A stretch of DNA of 64,000 nucleotides, taken from assembly GCF_000002985.6 (NCBI RefSeq), contig NC_003280.10, positions 1 through 64,000 of the forward strand. The letters run 5' to 3'. Within the stretch, counting starts at the first letter, position 1; every line of letters starts with the position of its first letter. A model generated the notes under the pieces. It worked only from the letters and a program-made list of their open reading frames with translations. It searched no databases and was not told the DNA's origin. Source of the stretch: Caenorhabditis elegans (Eukaryota > Nematoda > Chromadorea > Rhabditida > Rhabditidae). Shown piece by piece: positions 54,601 to 64,000 of the stretch. The translations under genes were made by a program, and so were the position numbers.

Positions 54601-57425
54601 TGAATCCAAATGAAATGAAGTCGTTGAGCAAAGGCCTGATAGCTAGCATCTTTGATATTAGCCAATTGTTCTGTAATGGGCCTCCAGTCAGGAAGATCGC
54701 AACTGAAAACACACGCTTGGATATTACAACTTCGAAATTAATTATGTCAACTTACACATCTAACTCGTTGCCTTCTTTATCGAAAAATTCATCAACAAAT
54801 TCGGCAACATCTTTCTTGGTTATCTTCTCAATAGAAACAGGGAAACGTTTTTCAAAATGCTCCATAATAGACTTTCCAGTTTGATTTTCTTTCATTGGCT
54901 GATCCACAAAAGTCTTGGAATCCGGATACAATTGGACGGCCATGACAGTCTGTAGAAGTTTACCACTACAGTAGATCATCCATTGTCCAGGCGCTGTTTC
55001 ATTATCACATGGTAGAACACTTCCATTAAAATAGTCGGATCCAATCAACTGAGCGACTTCCTTATCGGTCTGGAAAACCGATATCGATCTTGAGACTGTC
55101 TTAAAGCTTCATTAGGAATGAAACATAATTTTTAATTGATTCTAGAACACTCACCAATTGCGTTAGCTCGGTATGTACTCGATTGTCATGCTCTGGTGTT
55201 CCAAAATCGGCATTATCGTCTATGATATTCGGCCCTCTTGGATCTTTTTGTGGTCTTGCAGAAACGTAAACTATTAATAGGATAGCTAAGAGAGTCTCTC
55301 TCATCTGCAAAATTTAAAGGTTACTCTATACAATAGTTCGAAGAATAAAAGTGATAATTGCTATCGGAAATGGAAGTGTTAGTCGAATACTCCGAGTTTT
55401 CAATATAAATATGTTGTTGTTATTCGTTATTCTCGTTAGATCAACGGAAAAAAAATAATCTAGGAGACTCAAATGACATGTTACAATCAGAATATCTTCG
55501 TCTTAAATTCCACGGGAAATTCCCACGTGACGATGGCCTTGAAGAACAGTCACGTGGCAAAGAACATGGTGAGAAATTAGTTAAATGAGGAACTATCTTA
55601 AATACCTGATGTGTTCGATGGGCGTGTACTGTAGAAAATGATCTATGGGTAGAATTAGTTAACTTTTTTTAAAAGAATGGTACCCTCAAAAATACAAAGT
55701 ATACTTGATCAAAGTTTTTAGAAGGTCTAATTTCATCTACCTTGTTTTCAATTTCTACATTCAAAAATATAAAATAAATACAGACGAAAAATTGAATGAT
55801 GCCATACACTTTCGTGGTAACCTGATGAAAAATCATCTGTGGTGACGTTGTATCACGTTTGACTGAATGGAGGATCTAGGTGATAAGGTCACGTTTAAAA
55901 AAATGAGTGATATATAAAGGTAGAGTAGGTTTTTAATTTTAAATACATCAAATAGACTGAAATGGTCGAAATCGCCACGCTCACTTTTGAGAGGGTGTGA
56001 GAAATGTGTCCATAATTATAATTCAAAACGTTTTACTTAACTAAATCAGTTATTTGTTAATTGAATAATTAGAGGATTACTGAAATCTATAGAAAATGGT
56101 ACATGCATGCATGTTATTAATTTTATCTCAATATGCAATATATTTTAACAGCTGGTTTCTATCACCGAAAATCGAAAGTAGCCTCCCACTGATAAAATAA
56201 TCTTAGATCTCATAGATGTCTAATATGTATTGTAATCTCAAAAGTCTCTGCAAAAAAGGTATTGAAAATATTGCGGCAAAATAGGTGCGAGAATTGGAAA
56301 ACAGGAACCCCACCAATGCTTCTTGAAATAGTGATTTTTACACAAAAACGTGTTTCACCATGATCAGTAAATGTACTTTTTTACTTCAAAAAAACTTTAC
56401 ATCGAAACGAACATTGCTACAATAATAGACAAGTTAAAACTTATAAATAACTAAATATAACATTTCCAATGAAATAGTCTAAACTGGTTTCGCAGTGATC
56501 TGGTCCAAACCACCTTTGATCATGAAAACCTACATGTTTTTTCGTGTACTGTGCAAAAATGAAATGACACATCATCATCATCGGGATAATGCAACTAGAA
56601 CAAATGGATTAAAGGAACCAATGTCTTGTTGCATAGTATGAAATATATGAAAATTGATCAAGGTTTAGAAAAATTATACTACAATACATAATTGTTATAA
56701 TGTCTCATTAAGAAATTCGATAGTTTTGGCTCACTTCGGGTCTAAAAAAGCATTGTCTCAGATTTCGGTAGTCCATCTTAACATACTTTCATGAAACTTC
56801 AAATAAATATTTTAGGAGTCACCGAGCACTTCAACGTTCCGATGGAGGACGTTGATATGGTAATGGCCTCACTCGAAAACGCATTGGCGTCAACTGGAGG
56901 ATTCTGTGTTGGAAGATCATATGTAGTTGGGCATCAGCGGCTTTCAGGACTCGGATATTGCTTTTCTGCTTCTCTTCCACCTCTTCTTGCAACGGCCGCG
57001 TCTGAAGCTATTTCTATCATTGATGAAGAACCAAGTAGAGTTCAAAAAGTTACTGAAATGGCTATAAATGGTCAGAAAAAGCTACAAGATGCGCTGAGTG
57101 GATCGAAATTTTCATTGCAAGGATGTCCAGAAAGTCCAATGAAGCATATCTATTACAATGGGGAAGATGAAGAAAAGCAATTGGATACATTTGTGGAGAC
57201 AGTCTTCACAAAAAATCATCTCCTACTGACCAGAGCTCGATACCTCGACAAGGACGAATTGTTCAAAATTCGGCCAAGGTAAAAACGTTTAAAATATTTA
57301 TAAACCTGCATAATATTTGATCTAACAATTTTTTCAGCATTCGAGTAATGTTCCAACACGACTTAACTGAAGAGGAGATTCAAAGAGCTGTCGATGCTAT
57401 CCGAGTTGTTGCTCATAAATTCTAA
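51659..57425 (+). CDS. sptl-1: Serine palmitoyltransferase subunit 1 (SPTLC1)
   Basis: Exons 51659-51882, 51938-52138, 52215-52615, 56816-57278 and 57338-57425 give 458 residues. An N-terminal membrane anchor ([18 protein letters not shown]) is followed by the aminotransferase fold: [59 protein letters not shown] and [19 protein letters not shown]. As in other SPTLC1 subunits, the pyridoxal-lysine motif of SPTLC2 is absent, so this is the non-catalytic partner. The complex condenses serine with palmitoyl-CoA at the ER as the first step of sphingolipid synthesis; in worms it makes the C17 iso-branched base. Intron 3 is 4.2 kb and contains the trehalase gene on the opposite strand. A TTTCAG acceptor 7 bp before ATG supports trans-splicing. 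Confidence 0.97.
52616..53094. other. sptl-1 intron between the exon-3 donor and the trehalase 3' end
   Basis: AT-rich intronic sequence with poly-A/T runs at 52620-52810. No exon is supported. It includes the 3' flank of the nested trehalase gene. Confidence 0.5.
53095..55304 (-). CDS. tre-5: Trehalase, probably GPI-anchored, nested in a sptl-1 intron
   Basis: Exons 55155-55304, 54756-55069, 53394-54702 and 53095-53346 give 674 residues. [19 protein letters not shown] is a signal peptide, and a TTTTGCAG acceptor directly precedes this ATG, ruling out the Met two codons upstream. The GH37 domain shows trehalase signature 1 ([15 protein letters not shown]) and signature 2 ([10 protein letters not shown]), plus GYxxNGGRxYY-like [20 protein letters not shown]. 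The end is a Ser/Thr-rich linker then a hydrophobic tail ([18 protein letters not shown], then [13 protein letters not shown]) with no charged residues after, fitting a GPI-anchor signal. The enzyme splits trehalose to glucose outside the cell. It sits entirely inside the 4.2-kb third intron of sptl-1, on the other strand. Confidence 0.96.
55305..56815. other. Trehalase promoter side within the sptl-1 intron
   Basis: About 1.5 kb upstream of tre-5 and before sptl-1 exon 4. Unique AT-rich sequence with no supported exon; E-box-like CACGTG cores occur (CCCACGTGACG near 55525, GTCACGTGGC near 55551). These may serve tre-5 transcription. Confidence 0.5.
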
Positions 57426-57671
57426 CTACTTACATTGTAAATTTAATGTGATATATATATACAGATATCTCGTGCCAAATTTTTCTGTTTTAATTGTTTC
57501 AAACTTCTTTTAGTCAGAATTTTAGACCAAAGTTTTATTGTTATCATTATTAAAATTATATTAAATTTGCTTTGATTTTTCAATTTAGATGGATCTAGTA
57601 CAATGGCTTTCAGAATTCCTTTATTATTTGTTTTAGTATAATTTCGATTCTCTATCAGAGAATTTTCGCAG

Positions 57672-59989
57672 ATGGCCGCTACATTCCCACTGTCAGCTGG
57701 AACGTATTCGATCAATGGAAGAAAGTACCGAAAAACGGCTTATAACCTGAAGGCTGACACGTCATTTGATCTGAATACGGATACGACATTTGCAGATACT
57801 CCGGATATCTACGAAGATGAAGCATCAGCTGATTGTTTTGCTCCACGTTCGTTTTTAGAATACAATTTTCGAAAACTCACGTGGTGTCAAAATGTCCCAT
57901 GTCGGTTTGATCTACAAGATATGTGGGAATTTTCTCTTAAAAAATTGTGACGTCAGCACACTCTTAACCATGCAAAAACAGTTGAGAGGTCTGTGTCTAA
58001 ATCCCCGCGATTCTCGTAGATCAAACCGACTTTTAAATCTAATTGGAAACCGCTAGCGTGCACGTTGTGTGAGACTGTCCCATTTCGATTTGATCTACTT
58101 AGATCTACGAAAATTGTGGGAATTCAGACGCAGACTTTTCAACTGATTTCGCATGGTTAAGAACGACTGACGTCACATTTTTTGGGTGAAAAATGCCCGC
58201 ATTTGTAAGATCAAACCGTCATGGGGCAGCCTGACACCATATAAGTCTGTAAAAATCGTTTGAATGTGAATTTCCCGCGATTTTTTGTAGATCATAGCAT
58301 TTTCAGCTGGTCTCCCTGAATTGCGGAAAAGGGCAGCAAAAGCTAAGATAGTTGCAAAAGCTGTGGAAACAAGTTCTAAGGAACCGGAGCCAACTGAAGA
58401 TGATCGTATCAAAGTGATTGGTGGCAAGAAATGGATTTCTAGGTAAATTACACGGTCTTTTCCTGAAGAAGCCTAAAACAAATTTGTTGCAGCATTAATG
58501 TGGCGCCCTGTTTTATTGGAAAATTGATTGGAACAAACCGTCGAACTCTGAATTCACTAGAAAACGAGACTCAATGTCGAGTGAAGACGCCGAGGAGAAA
58601 TGAAAATATCGCTTGTGGTAATAACCTATCGGAAATAAATTTAAACATTTGATAATTTCCAGAAATATCTTCAATTGTGAGCTTAGAATGTGTTCAGAGG
58701 TGTTTGGATCGATTGGAAATTTTTATTGACGACTCGAGAAAGACGGTACGTTTCTAGGAAGAAGAAGTTTCAGTTGATTAAGTCAAATCCTACTTTTCTC
58801 AAAATGTTTTCTTCCTAACTTATTTTTTACCAGTCGTTCGCTCTTTTCTAGAAAATTCTAGAAGTTTCCAGATTTTCTCAGAAGTTCCAAAATGTTTTGG
58901 AAGTCCGCCAAAAACAATGTTTGTCAACTTTTTTCTCAAAAATTTTATTTTTCCGCCAAAGGTCTCCCAACGAAAAAAGGCGTTTCTTATTAGGCTCCGC
59001 CTACAAAAAAGGCGGAGCTTTATGACTCCTCCCATGAAGTAAAGGGTCATTCGAAGATCTGCTCTTTTTCTGATATAGTCCGCCTATTGATGACGTAATC
59101 AACAGACGTACATTGTTTTTTAATATATATGAAGAATGATTGCAATTTTCCATTTATCTAGTACTTCCTCCAGGCTCGTGTAAATCACTTCGTAGCTCTG
59201 CCCTGCGACCAACATGAGGTTCAAGAGAACTTCAATATTTTCAAGCAAATGGTTATGGAAAGCGATCATTTTGATGTACGTTTGCAACTAAAATAACTCT
59301 CATTTATGTACTCTAAATACCTTTTATAGAGCTCGTGTAAAAATTCGCAACTGTTCACAAAACCTACACGTCTTCATTTGACCCTTTCCGTCGCTAGAAT
59401 TTTTGATGATATGGATCTACAAAAGGCCGTTGGTGCGTTCGAAATTTTAGAGAAGGAAATCAGGTAAAACAAAAATATTTGGACCAAACCGATCTATTTT
59501 ATATAAAAATCAGAAATTTCAGACAAATAAAGGATTCGAAACCGTTGATCGCAGATATTCAAGGAATCGATATGATGAATGACGATCCATCACAAGTTTT
59601 CGTGCTTTATGCGAAAGTGAAGGGAGATAAAGTCCAAGAAGTGGCAAACTATGTGAATCGTCGCCTAATCGAACTTGGAGTAAGCTCTAAAAACGAGCAC
59701 GATAATGGATCCGACGCCGTGAAGCTACATATGACTCTGATGAATTCAAGATATGTTACTCAATCTGAAAAGTCTGGAAAAAGTAAAGAAGCCGCTTTGT
59801 TTGATGCAAAACAAGTATTGGAAGACTTGAAAGACTCGTATTTCGGAACATTTGAGTTGAAAGAGGTAAATTTTGATGTCAAAAAATTTAAACAAAGAAT
59901 TTAAGATTTGCCTGTGCCCGATGAGCTCGAATTCGCAAACTTCTGACGGAAAATTCTACGACAAGCTTGCAATCATCAAATTGGCTTAA
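57672..59989 (+). CDS. ASCC1 homologue (KH plus AKAP7/2'-5' RNA-ligase-like domain)
   Basis: Eight exons in phase: 57672-57846, 58307-58442, 58493-58617, 58663-58745, 59162-59275, 59330-59463, 59523-59865 and 59906-59989, giving 397 residues. A KH domain (about 105-185) includes INVAPCFIGKLIGTNRRTLN and LENETQCRVKTPRRNE. The second domain begins VNHFVALPCD and carries both phosphoesterase-type motifs, HLTLS and HMTLM. The last exon adds EICLCPMSSNSQTSDGKFYD as in human ASCC1; a 40-bp intron before it is easily missed and would leave a false C-terminus. ASCC1 is an accessory subunit of the activating signal cointegrator complex in transcription and alkylation repair. ATG follows TTTTCGCAG directly. 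Intron 1 holds palindromic repeats. Confidence 0.9.
57878..58247. repeat. Two adjoining ACGTGGTGTCA-type fold-backs in ASCC1 intron 1
   Basis: The first unit opens CACGTGGTGTCAAAATGTCCCAT and continues GGTTTGATCTACAAGATATG; a second opens TTGTGTGAGACTGTCCCATTT and closes CATGGGGCAGCCTGACACCAT. Internal blocks (GATCTACGAAAATTGTGGGAA and the like) match 32983-33176 and 51458-51634. Confidence 0.8.
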
Positions 59990-61314
59990 TCTATTCTCAC
60001 AGTCATAATTATTCTTTAAAATCTGATAAATCGTACGTTCAAATTGTTAACACTGTAATACCAAACATAAACACCAAAAATCAACGAAATGTTATTCCAA
60101 AGTGGAATTATTCAGCCGATTCCAGTTGGACTGTACTCTATTCGCATCTCTAAATGTTTTCTGTCTCTTTTCCATCATCACAATATCTTTTTATGCTGCT
60201 GCTGGTTTCCTGTGACCGGTTGACGCATTCGGACTGTCTCATGTCCCATCCCTTCACAGAACTGCGCGCATCAATCGTTTCGAGGTCAGTTCTCGGTTTT
60301 TGGCTTTGTCTTCCTGTTTTCTACCAGATTATCCATCCACTTATTATCTTGTAATGTGTCAATTTCCTAAGCAGTGCTTAAATTTTCCTCATTTTGATTA
60401 GAAGATTTTAGCAAAATTCTTCCTAGTTTGTGGCATCATATTCAACTAGACTATACCAGAAGTTTGCCGAAACTTGCCATTCTTTAGGTTACTTGGTCGA
60501 TCTACCTTAATAGTTGATTTATTTCTGTAAAACGCTAGACACCACAGATAAGAAGGAAAACATGAAAAAATTTGTGTCTAAAGGTTTATAGGCTAGTTAG
60601 CATTCTAGACCACAACAAGCAAAAATATAGCAAAAAAGCATTTTCAACTATGCTTGGAAAATGATTTTAAGCCCCTGGTGCAGATTTTGTTCGAATATGC
60701 ACTAGTTGAACATAGCGGAATATTGTTTAACACTTCAAATAAGTCTTCAGTCAATCTACCCATGTTTTGGTACATTGCCAAAATTTACCAACATTTTTTG
60801 GCAAATTTTTAGAGAAATGCATATACATATGTTAGAAACTTTTTAAGTAATTGATAATTGACATATAATTCGTTTTGAAAAAAATCGGTATACTTTCAAA
60901 GTTACATAAACATTTATAATTTTCACTTTGAAACTGTAAATTTAAATTTCCCAGTTGCGCAATTTTGCGACTTTTTCTAATTTTATTAGAAATTCAAAAA
61001 GTTTCATATTTTTGCCAATTGACCAATATTCAAAGAGAAACTCGGTGAATACTACAATTTGAATACAATTTAAAATGCCTTTTGAAAAGATATTTTTGGT
61101 TTTTGACTAGTTACAGATAACATATTTCCTGTCTCTACATTCGATAGTTCTCATATACATACTTTTTTTTGTTTTTGATTATTTATTTAATCATTCATAT
61201 TTGATAGAAACTCAGATAACTTAATTTTAATATGTAGTACTTTTTCTCTGCATTTCTTTTGCCCATCTGTAATTTCAAATATTGAGAATCATTGAAATTC
61301 CAGTCAATTCAGCA
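59990..61314. other. Intergenic
   Basis: About 1.3 kb, AT-rich, with no supported gene. A + frame at 60154-60354 has no recognisable domain. ATTCCAG, 13 bp before the next ATG, is a possible acceptor. Confidence 0.5.
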
Positions 61315-62959
61315 ATGATCAACTCTACAGTGCTAACAGACAGTCCGAAATCGAATCGATCAAGCCAAGCAGTGATTGACGCCAAGTACACATTGACCTA
61401 CTTGTAATCACCAAATGCAACCCTGTTTTAGTTATTTTTATTTCAATATACTTCATCTCTGGGTTGTAAGATTTGGTTATTGCATGCAAGAAACCATGAG
61501 AAAAACATTTATTAATGACAATTTCAGGTCCGATTCTTCAGAGAAAGGAAGTGAATCACCCAAAAGTCTACGCGATTATCATAGAGGAGGTCAGCAAAAT
61601 TTACATTTCTAGTAATTTAGTGGTCATTTTAGGTTCTGGAAGTTTGACTGGAGGCGGTGCAATTGTCCTAACAAATAACAAACCGGTATATGTAGTTTCC
61701 CTTTTCAAATTTGAAAATTGGTAGTGAAGACAGTAAATGCGGGGTTTGGAATGAGATGGCAAAAAAACAAAAGAACAAATTAAAGTGTAAAGACGATGTA
61801 GAGATTGAGAGAAATTTTGAGACGGGTTAAATTGTTGATGTGATAGCAGAGAGAAAACACAAATCGATGGGTTCCCACCCAAAAATTTCATTCACTATTT
61901 TTTTTTATTTTTTGTTTCTGCATTTGAAGGTTTATGAACTTATTTTACTTCTGGTTTTTTTTTAATTAATTGATTTTGCGGCACTTTTTGGGAAATCTAA
62001 GACATGGTCGAATGTTCGATCCTCTAAGATGCCTGAATATAAATACTTTAAATATAATTAAGCTTTTTCTGTTTTAGCAGTACCCCACATTGTTTTATGT
62101 AATTTCATATATAAAACTGGAACAGTTTGTTTCAATAGACAAATTCCAAAAATAGCTGAAAACTAAGTTAGTGTTTGACTCGAATTAAAATGTTTCCTAC
62201 AGTTTTTGAACATTTGCCATTCTTGCCGTACTCCACCTTTTCATTGAAAATTAATTGAATCCTCGTTAAATTATTTTCGAGAAATATACATATATGGCTT
62301 TCAGATTGTCCAAATAGGAAGAGAACTATACGATATTTTTTGGTGAAGTAGGAAAATTTGATTTGAGGAATTAATTGATTTTCAATGAAAAGGTGGAGTA
62401 CGGCCAGAATGACAAATGTTCAAAAAATGTATGAAACATTTTAATTCGAGTCAAAAACCAACTTAGTTGTAGACTTAGAAAAACCAACTTAGACAAAATA
62501 AATTAGTTATGTCAGTATTGAATCGTCAAAATAAATTAGTTATGTCAGTATTGTATTGAAAAAAGGTAACTGCTTACATTTTTACTACATATTATTAGTG
62601 AACAAAAATGATAAAAATCGTTTACATTGAAATTCTAGGCTCTTGAAACTTTGAAGCATGCTAAGACGAAAAAACGATGTCTGTTACTCTTTTACCTGCT
62701 CACCCTCTTGCTGAAACAGTTGTTAGGCCGCTCATTTTTTGTGTGTTCCTTCTTTCTCTTTTTTTTCCTGCTCCTATTAGTGGTGGGGGCTCCTCCGCAC
62801 TTATCACTCGATCTCTTTGAATCGTTTCTGCAACTCATCTTTTCGAACACACTTTTCCTCTTGCCTTCCGGTGCCTTTACTTGTATTTACTCAGAGTACT
62901 TGGTAGTTGAACACAATATAGGTTACTTCTTGGTGACTTTTCATCATTTCGACTTTTGA
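61315..62959 (+). CDS. Predicted multi-exon small gene, unrecognised
   Basis: Four exons whose phases match: 61315-61403, 61528-61589, 61633-61685 and 62639-62959. The product starts MINSTVLTDSPKSNRSSQAV and continues SDSSEKGSESPKSLRDYHRG, then GSGSLTGGGAIVLTNNKP and ALETLKHAKTKKR. The first 80 residues are Ser-rich and polar and look real. After KKR the open frame becomes an odd hydrophobic run ending at 62959, which may be a wrong continuation. Exon 3 could instead read through to a stop at 61724. The 950-bp intron 3 contains a large palindrome. No family is recognised; the first exon may not be the true start. Confidence 0.4.
62165..62464. repeat. Fold-back repeat of about 300 bp
   Basis: GTTGGTTTTTGACTCGAATT-type arms: the left reads TTAGTGTTTGACTCGAATTAAAATGTTTC, the right GAAACATTTTAATTCGAGTCAAAAACCAA. 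Inner arms GAACATTTGCCATTC, CCGTACTCCACCTTTTCATTGAAAAT and ATTAATTGA also pair, leaving a loop of about 80 bp. Confidence 0.85.
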
Positions 62960-62971
62960 CGCACTAAAACT

Positions 62972-64000
62972 ATGGCGATCGCGAACAATAGAAGAGTTGT
63001 AAGTTTTTTGTCCAAGTTTCATAGACTAAAAAATTCGATAGCATTGAAGTTACATAAATGTTATTTTATACATTCAGGATATGAAGAAGTACAAACAAAA
63101 GTTGGATAACAGGCTTGGAATCGTACTGCTCATGTGTCTCATCACAATGTTTGTTATTTTAGGTAAACCTCATTAAACTCGAAAAAGAATACAATTGAAT
63201 ATTCAGGAATTTACGGAACAATGCATTCGTCAGTTCACGATGAACTTACCACATACGTTAACAGAACTCATCAAATAGCCAGTGAACTTAAAAATGCGAT
63301 GGACGAAAACTATCCAAAAGAGAATCAGACTAACGTGGACAAACATGGAAGAGTCTGGATGACTGTAGAAGAACTCGAGGATTATGCGTATCTTATTGAC
63401 AAGGTTTTTAATTTAAAAAAAATTGACTTTTAATAAGCTTTTGGTTGCAGACTAATTCAACAGTGTGGAACTTATTCTTCTGGAATTTGATTTTGTCAAT
63501 TTTCCTCTTCCCAATTGTTCTGGCTATTCACATGGGATGGATTGCTGGCAATGGAGCGAAGTTCGCCTACAGAGTAAGTGTATTTGAATTGAAAAGAATT
63601 TTGCTTACAAGACATTTCAGATAGTTCTTCTCATTGGCCTCTTGTTTTGTATTGCTCAATTTTTGTATCTTGTGCACCCAATTTTCTGGGGAGCCGTCCG
63701 TTTCCCAGGAATGCTTGACCGATTGTTCCTCGAGGCTTATCCTCGTGATCAATACCAAATTGACAGTATCCAAAAAAGATTCGCTTGTGAGTTCAAACCA
63801 CACGAAACATTGGTTCAGTTAGACCTGCAACAACCTTGCATCCCAAAAATGAAGAATTCCTTATTGCCGACTTATTCTACACTTTTGCTCATTTTCATCG
63901 ACCTGTTTCCATTTTTGTTTGGCGCTTTCATCTACGCGTGGAGTGCCTGGATTAAGAATAGCCAAGTCGTCAGAACAGCTAGACAGCGGGTTGAGTTGAA
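62972..64000 (+). CDS. Four-pass membrane protein, cut by the window end
   Basis: Exons 62972-62998, 63078-63162, 63207-63403, 63451-63573 and 63621-64000 (open at the end) are in phase. TM1 is LGIVLLMCLITMFVILGIYG. A 60-residue loop with N-glycosylation sites NRT, NQT and NST follows. TM2 is WNLFFWNLILSIFLFPIVLA, TM3 is IVLLIGLLFCIAQFLYLVHP. A loop with two cysteines (CEFKPHET...QQPC) precedes TM4 (LLLIFIDLFPFLFGAFIYAW). The layout is tetraspanin-like, but the CCG signature is absent, so I do not assign a family. ATG lies close after the previous predicted frame ends. The 3' end is outside the window. Confidence 0.82.

Overview
The window is the left end of a nematode chromosome, almost certainly Caenorhabditis elegans chromosome II. 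It opens with about 29 copies of CCTAAG, the complement of the nematode telomere repeat TTAGGC. The DNA is AT-rich, most introns are short (about 40-60 bp, ending in TTTTCAG), and spliced-leader-type acceptors lie 0-17 bp before many start codons. An exact-length Tc3 transposon (2335 bp, 462-bp inverted repeats) is present. From memory, the gene order matches the 2L52, C01B12, F23F1 and C23H3 clones. All exon models were built by hand from reading frame, phase and GT/AG sites.

Layout. 1-510: telomere, then a subtelomeric minisatellite that turns back on itself. 1.87-4.66 kb: the first gene, a C2H2 zinc-finger protein. 6.66-9.23 kb: an OST-alpha/TMEM184-type membrane protein. 9.8-15.9 kb: two head-to-head bestrophin chloride-channel genes. 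16.0-18.4 kb: an intact-looking Tc3. 19.5-21.8 kb: a SAND-domain GMEB-type transcription factor behind a GC-rich island. 23.3-24.3 kb: a cuticle collagen. 24.8-25.4 kb: a small coiled-coil protein resembling the N-terminus of the centriole protein CEP295. 26.6-28.3 kb: an unknown secreted cysteine-rich protein. 30.1-31.6 kb: snurportin. 31.8-33.6 kb: a nematode F-box-C/DUF3557-type protein. 34.3-35.2 kb: a secreted EF-hand protein. 35.3-37.3 kb: a cationic amino-acid transporter. 38.6-39.5 kb: a saposin-like protein. 41.3-43.7 kb: two small genes and the proteasome ATPase rpt-4. 43.9-49.9 kb: a probable three-gene operon (NF-YC, RNA polymerase I A49 subunit, NEPRO-like nucleolar protein). 51.7-57.4 kb: serine palmitoyltransferase subunit sptl-1, with trehalase tre-5 nested antisense in its fourth intron. 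57.7-60.0 kb: an ASCC1 homologue. 61.3-63.0 kb: a weak multi-exon model. 62.97-64.0 kb: a four-pass membrane protein cut by the window end.

The genes do not form one pathway. Two local groupings may matter. NF-YC, A49 and the NEPRO-like gene sit close together on one strand, and rpt-4 precedes a 96-residue gene in the same way; both look like SL2-type operons. The rest is typical chromosome-arm DNA rich in fold-back repeats. At least five palindrome families lie in introns, promoters and 3' ends. I found no CRISPR array, rRNA or convincing tRNA. No clear new multi-gene system is visible; the best new lead is the CEP295-like gene.
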